Source of the DNA: Helicostylum pulchrum
Taxonomy: Eukaryota > Mucoromycota > Mucoromycetes > Mucorales > Mucoraceae
Reading direction: 5' to 3'
Length of the DNA stretch: 64,000 bases
NCBI GenBank assembly: GCA_025677825.1
Contig: JAIXMO010000001.1
Coordinates: forward strand, 1,101,175 to 1,165,174
This document shows, one piece after another, positions 46,572 through 56,127 of this stretch. Under the pieces are notes generated by a model. It saw nothing but the letters and a program-made list of their open reading frames with translations, had not been told where the DNA came from and searched no databases. Made by a program: the position numbers and the translations under genes. The first letter of the stretch is position 1, and every line of letters begins with the position of its first letter.

Positions 46572-46581
46572 ATTACGTAAT
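46572..46581. promoter_or_regulatory. Pap1/Yap1-type site ATTACGTAAT (proximal)
   Basis: A second identical palindrome 44 bp from the first and about 90-99 bp before the bZIP ATG. The duplication and the match to the encoded protein's family suggest autoregulation. Confidence 0.55.
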
Positions 46582-46670
46582 GTTTTTCGTGAGAACTGAT
46601 TATTTTTTTTATTTTTGCGTCTCTCTTTTTTTTTCTTTTTCTTTTTTCTTTTAAAATAAAAAGGAGCAAA

Positions 46671-47174
46671 ATGTCAAGTCCACCTTCATCTAGTTGTCCC
46701 AATGTAGATGCATTAAAAACGGAAGAAGTGAGAGACGGGTCACGTTCCCCTTCTCCTTTAAAAAAGACGGTGATAGAAACCCGTAGAGCGGAACAAAACC
46801 GAGCCGCACAAAGAGCGTTTCGTCAAAGAAAGGAACGTTATGTAAAAGAACTGGAAGCCAAAGTGAATTCTATGGCAGATTGGCCTGCACGTATGGAGCA
46901 CTTGGAGAATGAAAATGAAGGATTAAAAAGGAAAATTAATGAATTATTAGCACACCAAGAAGAAAGTAACAAAAAGATGTTTAAATTAGAACCCTCACCA
47001 CCAAAGTCATCTAGTAGTACGACAAGTAGCAGTACCACCACAACGAATCACTTAAAACCTGTTGTGCCTGCAAAAGTAGTAGGTGAAAAAGGTAGAGTGC
47101 TAGATGATTTAGTTTCTATATTAAGGACCCGCCATAGACCACCTATACCATCTCATCCACCACCAACAAACTAA
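46671..47174 (+). CDS. Pap1/Yap1-like bZIP transcription factor
   Basis: Single exon, 167 residues. The basic region (RRAEQNRAAQRAFRQRKERYVKELE) has the NxxAQxxFR signature of the fungal Pap1/Yap1 subfamily. It is followed by a leucine-zipper-like heptad region (MEHLENENEGLKRKINELL) and a Ser/Thr/Pro-rich tail. It is much shorter than Yap1 and lacks the Cys-rich redox domains, so peroxide sensing through disulphides is unlikely. It is expected to bind TTACGTAA-like sites, two of which lie in its own promoter. Confidence 0.9.
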   Translation: MSSPPSSSCPNVDALKTEEVRDGSRSPSPLKKTVIETRRAEQNRAAQRAFRQRKERYVKELEAKVNSMADWPARMEHLENENEGLKRKINELLAHQEESNKKMFKLEPSPPKSSSSTTSSSTTTTNHLKPVVPAKVVGEKGRVLDDLVSILRTRHRPPIPSHPPPTN

Positions 47175-47242
47175 ATATATACAAATAAAGAAAAAAAATG
47201 GTTTATAATATTAAAAAAGAAAAAGAAAGAGAGGGTATTTTA

Positions 47243-50041
47243 TTATAGTAATTGATGTCCTTCTGATCTTTGTTGTTGATCATCCATAGGTGGATAATTA
47301 CTTAAAAAGTTTAATTCATCTACATCAATAGAAAAATCTTGATCAGTCATATACTTGTCATCAAAAGTAGGTTGATAAGGTCTATGAAGCATATTTTGGT
47401 TTCCTAAATAATTTGCCATTTGTTGCTGTAACTGCAATTGTTGTTGTTGCTGCTGATACAAATGAAATTGTTCTTGTTGCTGATGTTGTTGCTGCTGTTG
47501 TTGATGTTGAACTCGGTATGCATTGGATATACCTTGAATAGAAACACTCTTTTTAATTCGCTTCATTTTACCTACTGTACTACTACTACTCGGTTGACGT
47601 GGGTAACCGGAAGATTGTGTCATAGTAGGGGGTGGTGTATTATCATAAGGCTTTACATAAGGTAACGAAGGTGATACATTTCTTACTGAGCTTGCTCGGT
47701 AAGGTCCCTGTGAACTACCCGTCGTACTAGATGATATAACTGACCCTACTGGTTTACGATGTTGTGTAAATGAATTAGATGTAAACTGCGTTGTAATTGG
47801 CGGAGGTGGTGGTGGTGGAGATACCTTGTGTAATCGATTCATTGATCTTAGATCATTACATGATTGAGTTGAACCACGCAAGATAGGATAATGAGGTTGT
47901 TGAGTTTGTTGAGGTTGAGATTGTTGAGGTTGTTGAACAGATAATGGGGCAGCATGAATATTATGTAATGGATGATGTAAAGTAAATTGCTGAGAAACAC
48001 CGGTACTTGATAACTGTAATAAAGAAGGAGGTACATTGGGTCTATGCGATATAGTATTTCTTCTTGGTTTCATTGATTCAGTAGTAGGTGATGGAGAAGT
48101 AGAAGGAGTAGTAGTACAAGATACTTTTAGTGAAGAAACATCTAAATTGATTGCAGATAAATCCAATTCTCTTGCATAAGAACGCATTTCGTTTGATGGA
48201 GATGCAGAACTAACACGCTGTAATAAATGTGCACAGCGTTGAAATTCATCCAAGTGTGCTTTTTTAGTGGAGTTATGTGTATCAAATCTTAATACAGTAA
48301 ATGCAGTGGAAAGGCAGTGATTGATAAATTGAATTCCTCGTGGTGAATAACGGTAACTTTGTGATGGATCTTGAATTAAACCTTCAACTAAACGAATCAT
48401 ACTAGAGGCAGAATGAGAGCTTAGTTCACCGTGTGGATAAGTAGTGAATATTTGAGCTGTAACAGGTAGTGGATACTTTGAGTAATGATGGTGTAATAAT
48501 ATAATATTTAAATGGTACAACATGTGTAATAATCTCGTCATTGGTGATACAGTGACTATAATATCTTGAGCAGGAAATGAAGGTGTATTTTTATAAGCGT
48601 ATTGATGATGATGGTTATTGATAGTCAAATTAGAAGGTAATTGTATTAAATCATTTTCAATTTTTACTTGTAATTGAAATATAGACATATTTTCTTCAAT
48701 GATTTGATTTTCGTTTCGCAAGTCTTTTTGTACCTCTTGCCTTTGATTCATACGTAACATGTGTTGATGAATTTGATTTAGTGTATTTGAAAATTGAATG
48801 ATAAAGCGTTGACAGTCCACGGTGGATTCATCAGTAACAGTAGATGGCAAATGCTCTTTTGTTAGGCTTAATTCATTCATCATGCCTTGTTCAACACTAA
48901 AATAAAAAATAAAATTAATTTCCTTTTCAAGTCCATTGTTTTTAGTGATGATTACCTTAAAAGGGTATTATAAGTATATACCATACAGTAAGTTCTCTTT
49001 CTAGTTTCTGTTACTGAAGGATCATTTGAATTTGCAGTAGTAATTTGTTCCAAGTTTAATATTTTGCACATTTCAATTGTTCTCGTAATTAAACTCTTTG
49101 TATCAGAAAAGTAGTTTGCAGTAGTGGAGTACTCCTTGTATTTAATCAGTATTAATAGTGTTTGAACAAGTGAAATAGAAGGTCTACCAATCCACTCGTC
49201 TAATATCATCATGGCTCTTTGATAATAACTAAAATGTTCTTCCATTTGTTGAAATAGACATGATAAAGCGCACATTGAATAAATCAAGATTTTTGGTAAT
49301 TCATGAGCAGTATACTGTCTATTAAAATGGGATGGTACAAATAATGGGAAATAAGGTTGAATTTGTATCAAATAGAATTTCAAGTGATTTTGAATTTCTA
49401 TCTCATCTTGCTGACTATCTATACTCTTTGGTGAAGATGTGCTAGACTGTGATGATTCTTGCTGATAATACTCTTGAATATAAGATGGACTACCAAATTC
49501 ATTCATCATGTATCTATCTTCTGCATTAATAGCCAAGTCTATTATTTAAAGTTAATTCTATATATTCATACATATGTATATTTATAATGTAATACCTGCT
49601 GTTACACTAGTCTGTTGCTGTTGCTGTTGCTGTTGCAGCTGCTGTTGCTGTTCTTCTTGCCTACGTACTGCTTCCTTGACTAATTCTGCTGTAGGTCCAC
49701 TTAGAGAATTCATAGCCTTTTCCATCAGTGAGAGTCTATTCTCTAGTGATTCAACATAATGTTTGGATGTTCCTCTCTTTGGTGATGTAGACTCAAATAT
49801 ACACTGTATCGATGATCTTCGGCACGTACCACAAGGTGTTGCCCCATCACATTTCACCTATTACCATGGTAATCAACAACCATGTATTTTTTTTCTTTTT
49901 TTTTTTTTAAAAAAAATAAACCTTTACCTTTCTTCTTCTACAATCTTTACATGCTTTAACTATTTTTTGCCTTTTAGGGTTTGTAACTGCTTTTTTAATA
50001 TTCTTGGTGTCTTCAGTAACTGGTTTCTCTTTAGGTGGCAT
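47243..50041 (-). CDS. Zn2Cys6 fungal transcription factor
   Basis: Four exons. The first ends CKDCRRRK and splices to VKCDGATPCGTCRRSSIQC, giving the complete CX2CX6CX5CX2CX6C binuclear zinc cluster. A coiled-coil dimerisation segment (HYVESLENRLSLMEKAMNSL) and a Gln tract follow. The middle region contains the fungal-specific transcription factor domain (FPLFVPSHFNRQ ... LPKILIYSMCALSCLFQ ... AMMILDEWIGRPSISLVQTLLILIKYKEYS). The long C-terminal half is Gln/Pro/Ser-rich and probably the activation region. It is nuclear; target genes unknown. It is transcribed towards the bZIP gene (68 bp between stop codons). Confidence 0.9.
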
Positions 50042-50436
50042 TTTTTTATTGTTACTGTTTTTTTTGTTGTTGTTGTTGTTGTGGTTTTGTTTTTGTTGTC
50101 GGGTATAAATAAAAAAAAAAAAAGAAAAAGGGTAAATAAAAATTATAAATTGAAAAGAGGGAAAAAAAGTAAAAAAAAAAAAAAAAAGGGAACTGAGGTA
50201 ACCATGGCTTTAAAATGATCATCTACTGAGTTCAAAACCTAAAAAGAAGCCTTTTTTTTTCGTTTGTTATTGTTGTTGTACATTTGATCACATATTAAAT
50301 TATGATACATTGCATTTACATTGGATATCTAAAAGATAAAAAAAAAAAAAGATTTAGAAGCATTGCTTTTTGCCTGTTCATCCAACATGTACAAGAATGA
50401 CGATACTTTGCATCACATGTTACAACATAAATATTA
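50042..50436. other. Intergenic region before a transposon
   Basis: T/A- and GTT-rich upstream region of the Zn2Cys6 gene (including TTTATACCC on the minus strand at about 50096-50109). No ORF supported. Confidence 0.5.
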
Positions 50437-50607
50437 GTTACACTCATTTGAGAAGATTATAACTTTTTTTAGACCAATAGAAATTTTTTTGAGAATTATA
50501 TTTTATTTTTGGGAAGTCTTCTTTTTAGTTTAGAAAAAACAGAGTTTTTTAGAAATAAGTTTTTAGACGATTTCCTTTCTTTTAGATTAGACATCTTTTA
50601 AATAAAA

Positions 50608-51348
50608 ATGGACTACATTAACTATATTCCAGACGAAAACTACAATAATTTTATGACTGAGGGAATGGAAGTTGATGAGGTTGCTGTTGAGTTCGGCGAC
50701 ATTGAGATGCTTAAGGGAAATGAGTACCTCGTAGAAGGTATTTATCAAAACGCTGAAGATGAGAAAATGGAGGAAATGGTTTTAGAGCTGGGGGTGATGA
50801 CTATTACTAAGACCAAAACATATAAAAAGTATGGGCCTGAGCAAATCGCACGCTTTATACACATATTACAGGAAACAAGAGTCACTGTACCAAAAGCGGT
50901 CGAAGCTTGTGGCATACCTACCAGCAGTGCTTATAAACTTTTAAACCAGTTCAATGATAGTAATGGAACAATTCTTCCAGGTAGTACATCTACACAAAAA
51001 GGAAAAACGATACCAAAAAAGCTATTTCCTGTCCATACCGCCTTTTTGATCCAGTTGTTTGACGCTAACCCTTCAACCGTTTTGGAACAGGCAAGAGAAG
51101 AGTTGATGAAGCAGTTTGGAGTATCCGTTGCTATTTCATCTTTGTACGTGCATATTCGTGAAAAGTGCTGCTTAACATTAAAGCAAGCTGGTAAATACAC
51201 AATCGAAAGAGATGCACCTAGAACGCTCGATCTCCGTTACGAAATCATCAACAAATGGATAGAGGCCAGTGTTGATTTTCAGAAAAACTGCGTGTTTATT
51301 GATGAAGCTGGTTTTCACTCTCAACCAATGAGGGGGCGTGCATGGTAG
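50608..51348 (+). CDS. IS630/Tc1-like transposase, truncated before the second catalytic Asp
   Basis: 246 residues. An acidic N-terminal extension precedes two HTH segments (YGPEQIARFIHILQETRVTVPKAVEACGIPTSSAYKLLNQF and a second, PKKLFPVHTAFLIQLFDANP ... FGVSVAISSLYVHIREKC). The start of the DDE_3 nuclease follows: NCVFIDEAGFHSQPMRGRAW, with the first catalytic Asp. The frame ends there at a TAG, and the DNxPxH and LNPIE motifs of the family were not found downstream. The nuclease is therefore incomplete, so the protein could bind the element ends but not cut. Confidence 0.75.
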   Translation: MDYINYIPDENYNNFMTEGMEVDEVAVEFGDIEMLKGNEYLVEGIYQNAEDEKMEEMVLELGVMTITKTKTYKKYGPEQIARFIHILQETRVTVPKAVEACGIPTSSAYKLLNQFNDSNGTILPGSTSTQKGKTIPKKLFPVHTAFLIQLFDANPSTVLEQAREELMKQFGVSVAISSLYVHIREKCCLTLKQAGKYTIERDAPRTLDLRYEIINKWIEASVDFQKNCVFIDEAGFHSQPMRGRAW

Positions 51349-51736
51349 TATCACTGAAGCGTGTAGCCAGGTTCCTCAGATTCATCTTTATGGTTTTGCT
51401 AAGCATTCCCATTCGCGCTTAAATAAAAAAGCCATTTAAGATCTTTCTGACAAGCAAGATTTGAAAATATTTCTCGTATAACTGTAATCAACTGACACTA
51501 CCTGTTCCAGATGAGTATAGCTAATTTGATGTATATTAAACAAAAGTGTAAATGATTAAGTTAGGAATCTTCATGGCTAACAATGATGGGCTCATTGAGA
51601 TCACTACTAAAACGACAAGACAAGTAAAATTTTAAAATGCGACTTGTTGATATGGAAAGATTGTATAGCATTTTTTATTTTACATCCATTTTAAAAGTAA
51701 TCATAAAACATGTACACACACATATATATATATATA

Positions 51737-51775
51737 TTTGAACATAAGAGTGAAATGATGGTACTTAAGGTGTAC
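51737..51775 (+). repeat. Inner inverted repeat, left arm
   Basis: TTTGAACATAAGAGTGAAAT followed by GATGGTACTTAAGGTGTAC. It matches, with one mismatch, the reverse complement of 52902-52939. It looks like a left terminal repeat whose outer 45-50 bp are missing. Confidence 0.75.
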
Positions 51776-51797
51776 ATGTTAAGAGAAAGTTGTTGGT

Positions 51798-51953
51798 TCA
51801 GTAGTTTATTCTACATCGTTTGATTTGGCCCTCTTTCGAACGAATTTCTGCTCGTAAACGGTGTATAGCTGCCTCATGCTCGTGAATTTTACTTTCTAAA
51901 TCATCAATATCTGCTTCCAGCAAGATGACTTTAACTTTATTGTCGTTTGACAT
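51798..51953 (-). CDS. Small coiled-coil protein in transposon
   Basis: 51 residues, ATG to TGA. After MSNDNKVK, nearly the whole protein is a heptad-patterned helix (VILLEADIDDLESKIHEHEA, then AIHRLRAEIRSKEGQIKR). It begins 18 bp after the stop of the RRM-like ORF on the same strand. It may be a separate cargo gene or a further exon; no splice sites were found that join them. Confidence 0.4.
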   Translation of the reverse strand: MSNDNKVKVILLEADIDDLESKIHEHEAAIHRLRAEIRSKEGQIKRCRINY

Positions 51954-51971
51954 GGTGGGCGCAACTCTGAT

Positions 51972-52315
51972 TTATGGCGGGTTTGATACTGGTGTGTTTA
52001 AAGGGATTTCATAAGAGATTGGCCTTCTGTTCCAATCAATGGATGCCAATACCCTCGTGCTTTTTTCTTCATAAAGCTTTTTATTTCCGTATCGCTGGAA
52101 GAATCTGCATGCATTCTCCCTTGTGGCAAAATGTAGAAACCCATATCTAGAACAGTATACGACAAAAGCGATAAGTACAATGAAATTCCGTGATTTTGAA
52201 TACCTACGATTTATCTTTTAAGATCTTGAAGTGTTGAAAGGGTTCAGCAAGATTAAGACTTCGGAGCCATTGTTCGATGTTATCAGCGGTGTCAGTACAG
52301 TTAATCTCTGTTAAC
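51972..52315 (-). CDS. RRM-like ORF carried by the transposon (partial)
   Basis: Two exons on the minus strand: 52208..about 52315 (TADNIEQWLRSLNLAEPFQHF-KILKDKS) and 51972..52146 (YGFLHFATRENACRFFQRYGNKKLYEEKSTRVLASIDW). The intron has a GTAGGT donor and a TTCTAG acceptor, and the join is in frame. The junction creates KSYGFLHF, close to the RNP1 octamer of RRM domains, with a helix and strand on either side as in an RRM fold. The N-terminal start was not found: stops lie just upstream in this frame, so the ORF may be truncated. Confidence 0.45.
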
Positions 52316-52554
52316 GTAACCGAAGTTTACGATCAGTACAGCAAAGTTTCATTGTGGTAGACATTCTTAAAAGTAATAATATTGGTCAGAAAAAAAGACT
52401 TCGACTTTTTTTTTTTTCCAACATAGCCAAAAAGTACAAATTTTTAAAAAGATTTGATTGGGTAAAAAAAAATTGTGACAGACATTTACACGATCACACT
52501 ACAAAAAATATAAAAAGGAGTGGAAATTCAGAATTTCAACAAACCATCCTTCCT

Positions 52555-52620
52555 CTGTCCTCTGTGGCAGTCTTCCCCTGTCCTCTGTGGCAGCCTTCCC
52601 CTGTCCTCTGTGGCAGCCTT
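52555..52620 (+). repeat. Three tandem copies of a 23-bp unit
   Basis: The unit CTGTCCTCTGTGGCAGCCTT + CCC occurs at 52555, 52578 and 52601, with one substitution in the first copy and a changed end in the last. It is GC-rich compared with its surroundings. Confidence 0.85.
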
Positions 52621-52901
52621 TTTACCTTAACGATAATGAAAACGAAAAAAAAAAAAAGACTTACATTAACTCTTGCAATTGCGTTGAATCTAATTTAAAA
52701 TATTTTCGCGCTGTTTCCAGTCAAAAGTAAGGTTATCTTGCTTGGCTAGTTGCGGATCTAAAGTTGTAATAAATGGAACTATGTATATTTATCTCTTTTT
52801 AAATACGTTTTCATTCCAGTTCTTTCTTAACCAACTTTATCGTCAATTTGTATTTATTGTGGCTGACGTGGCTTATAAAAAATTTTAAAAAAATTTTAGT
52901 A

Positions 52902-52939
52902 GTACACCTTAAATACCATCATTTCACTCTTATGTTCAA
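52902..52939 (-). repeat. Inner inverted repeat, right arm
   Basis: Complement of 51737-51775. It directly adjoins the outer right terminal repeat, so the two together form one continuous terminal repeat of about 86 bp. Confidence 0.75.
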
Positions 52940-52987
52940 AAAAATTTCTATTGGTCTAAAAAAAGTTATAATCTTCTCAAATGTAAC

Positions 52988-54579
52988 CGAAAATACTGTA
53001 TTATAATTCGTCGCAACCCCAATGGGCGCTTATTTAAAACCTTTGTTAAAAGCAGCAAGTAAAACTCTTAAACGATTTTCCACATCTATAATTCTCTCTT
53101 CCAAGGGAAGAAGAAGCGAACAGAGGAGGCATAAATACTGCTACTTTCAAAAATAAAATAGACTGTTCCCAACCAATTAGATTCAAGCAGAATTTGGAAA
53201 CTTAAAATTAGAACACACTGTGAAATTAACATATAGAACATCTTAGATAGACTTTTTTTAGTTTAGGCATGCTTCTGTTTAACACTGCCCGGAAATTATA
53301 TGTTCTGCTTCTATCCAAAAAGAAAAAAATCATGCAAGTACGAAATTAATAGCACAAACCTTGCCCCCCTCAACTTGTCATAACCTAGTAGTAATAATGC
53401 TACTCCTGGTCAAGCAAAAAAGCTAAATATATATGCGCGTGTACAAGAAAGGTTCGACTATTATAAATCGGAAAAAGAAAAATATTTTAAACTCATTTTA
53501 TGCGGGTATAGGACGTGCTGTAGTTCTCAGGAACCAAAAAGTAATTGCTGACGATTTTTTTTTTTTTTTTTGATGCAGATACACTCACTTTTAATTGCTG
53601 TTTAGTGCAAACAGAAAAGTCTGGTCTCTCTCTCTTTTTCATCAGGTATGTGTGTGTTGTATGCAGCAACTCTGGGTTTTATAGTGATACGGCGTAATAG
53701 ATCTAAGTGTAAAAAAAAAACTGTCTTCCAAGTTAATGAGTATGTCCGTATTTACATTAAATGTTACTCTGAAAGGAAAATTTGGCTGCAAAAGATGTGT
53801 ACATACTTTAAAATGAATAATGATATTAACACTTGTTGATTTTTCTAGTTTTACATGTGATACAGGCGGTAAGACCAACAACAACTGATGTAACCCACTC
53901 TGTGTGTAATCGCTCTTACTGTTTCTTTTGGAACCACACACACATGATATTTTTTAATCAGCTGTATGTGTCTTATAAGAAACAAAGAAAAAAAAGTGCC
54001 AGACTATAATAAAAAAAAGTCTGCAGTACTTTAATGAGGTACCCTAATAAGCCATATTCGTAAATGTGAAATTTTAAGGTTTTTTTTCGCAGCAAAAAAA
54101 AAAAAAAAAAAAAAAATGTTGTCGTTAGGATTTATGCAGTTACATTGGCGTCAAATTACTGGCACTTTTTAAGTTTTTTTTTTATTATCGATCCCGCTTC
54201 CTTTAAAAAAGCAAACGTGTTGCTACTGTTAAACCCCCTCCCAATCGAGGTTACTACTTTTTATTGCGCAGCTTACACCACCCGTATGGAAATATATTCT
54301 CGATCGGATGTAATCGTATTGATCTAATATAAACACGTAATAACTTGAATACAGCTTTTTAAGCAAGTTCATTTATTAAACCGTGCTATATTGCATTATT
54401 GAACTCAAATTCTATAGACATCACTTGAATTCGACTTGAAGAAGAAGACCAGCGTATAAATTACTGTTCTCTCCCTGTTTAAAAGGATGATAAAATCACT
54501 TAAATCACCGCGTTAATTGAAATCTTTTTTTTTTCTTCTTCTTAAATCTCTCTTTTTTTTTTAAAAAAAAAACCTCAAG
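52988..54579. other. Gene-poor stretch before the sphingolipid phospholipase gene
   Basis: AT-rich with several A/T runs (for example A22 near 54094). Overlapping open frames on both strands at 53640-53940 have no domain, splice or codon support. Nothing is called. Confidence 0.45.
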
Positions 54580-56106
54580 ATGAGTAGTAACGAAGACCTT
54601 CAAGTGCTTTCGTTAAATTGCTGGTAAAAAAAACAAAAGAAAAAGCAATAAAAAAATAAAATGCTTACAGAAAAAAATGAGTCTGTTAGGGGCCTTGCAT
54701 TTATTTCTAAATATAGAAAACTTCGTTTACAAGCGATTGCACACTCACTAAGTTCATGCTCTTATGACATTATAACCCTACAAGAAGTATGGGTACAAGA
54801 AGACTACCAGTATATTCTAGATAAAGTCAAGCATACATTACCTTATGCAAAATATTTTTACAGGTATATTATAGCGTCCCCCACACTCCCACGTTTTTTT
54901 TAAAAAAAATACTAACGCATAAAAAAAAAAGTGGTGCGTTAGGCAGTGGACTGGCCATTTTATCAAGATATCCAATTATTTCCACAGCTTATCATCGGTA
55001 TGCATTAAATGGAAAACCACTAAAGTTACTTCATAGCGACTACTATGTAGGAAAGGGATGTGGTACAGCTGTTGTCAAGCACCCAGCATTAGGATACCTC
55101 GAGATATTTAATACTCACTTGCATGCTGGGTATGGTCCCAAAGATCAATATAAGGCACATCGTGCGTCAGAGTGCTGGCAACTAGCATATCTTTTACGTC
55201 ATTCAGCTGCTATGGGTAGACACATTATCATGGTAATTTTTTTTCTCTCTTTTTGCTTTATATAATCACTAACAACAACAACAACAACAGTCTGGCGACT
55301 TTAATAGTGTACCTACCTCTTTCAACTATAAACTCATTCATCAGCATGGTTTTATGTCTGACTCTTGGTTCCAAGTACACGGTGAACCGGATATTGATAA
55401 ATTTGACATGGATAACATGACACCTGAATCGTACACGCAATTCTTTGGGTTTACTTGCAACTCGCCCTTCAACACATTTTCTCGGTACTATTCACCTTGC
55501 AACAACGATAACGCCAAAAAATTACTAGGAAAGCGATTAGACTATATCTTTTATCGACAGACACCTCAACTGACATGTATTGACTCGCAAGTGGTCTTTA
55601 CAGACTTGGTGCAAGGAGAAATGAGTTACTCTGACCACTTTGGCGTAGTTTCGATATTTAAAGTTACTTCACCAGAATCTTCCGAGTGGAAAAAACACAT
55701 GGACCCGTTACAGATTCAGTTGTGCGATCCTAGTTTTACTCGTTTACAGTCTAATACTATCTGCGATATCTTACAGGCACTGAAGTTGGATAAAGTAAAA
55801 GCTAAAAAGGATGCGCACTGGTTACTGAGGTTACTTGCTGTGGGTGTACTGGTCCAGTTATGCTTATTTGTGGCTGTTGTCGCTGTACCTACACTTTTAC
55901 CGCAGAGCCTGGTTATTATACTTGTCATTGTGTTTGGAAATACCTTGATGAACTTGGTATCGTTTGCCTTACCTGTATGCTTAATTGTAGGCTTTGTATT
56001 TGGTAGTACTGAACAACGTGCCTTGACACAATTTATTGAAGAAATTGAAACTTTTCAAGCGCAACAACAAAAAGAAGAAGAAAACTATTTAATTTCCATA
56101 CCCTGA
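54580..56106 (+). CDS. ISC1: Inositol phosphosphingolipid phospholipase C / neutral sphingomyelinase
   Basis: The model join(54580..54623, 54690..54863, 54932..55232, 55291..56106) encodes 444 residues, like yeast Isc1. It hydrolyses inositol phosphosphingolipids (or sphingomyelin) to ceramide. Endonuclease/exonuclease/phosphatase-fold motifs are in order: LQVLSLNCW-G, IITLQEVW (metal-binding Glu), GSGLAILSRYPI, IFNTHLHAGYG, SGDFNS (Asp/Asn), GKRLDYIFYR, and YSDHFGV (catalytic Asp-His). Two hydrophobic helices at residues about 365-425 (LLAVGVLVQLCLFVAVVAVP; VIILVIVFGNTLMNLVSFAL) anchor it in membranes as in Isc1/nSMase2-type proteins. The stop lies 21 bp from the convergent F-box gene. Confidence 0.92.
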
Positions 56107-56127
56107 ATTACTATATTTATTTATTTT

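Larger units (their letters stand above)
50437..52987. mobile_element. Composite 2.55-kb DNA transposon
   Basis: Ends are about 52-56-bp inverted repeats: 50437-50492 (GTTACACTCATTTGAGAAG ... AGACCAATAGAAATTTTTTTGA) and its near-perfect complement at 52936-52987. Inside lie an IS630-like transposase (+), two small minus-strand ORFs and a further inverted repeat pair (51737-51775 with 52902-52939). The inner pair directly abuts the right terminal repeat, which suggests a second related element, truncated at its left end, joined to the first. A target duplication is not clear. Confidence 0.7.

Noticed and set aside
52555..52620. Possible CRISPR-like repeat array
   Set aside because: Units are directly adjacent with no spacers, and the context is eukaryotic; it is a simple tandem repeat.
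53450..53475. GGTTCGACT, possible tRNA T-loop
   Set aside because: No matching T stem, anticodon arm or acceptor stem could be folded around it.
53640..53945. Overlapping plus and minus frames of 63 and 99 residues
   Set aside because: Neither has a recognisable motif, and the overlap with no splice or codon support suggests chance.
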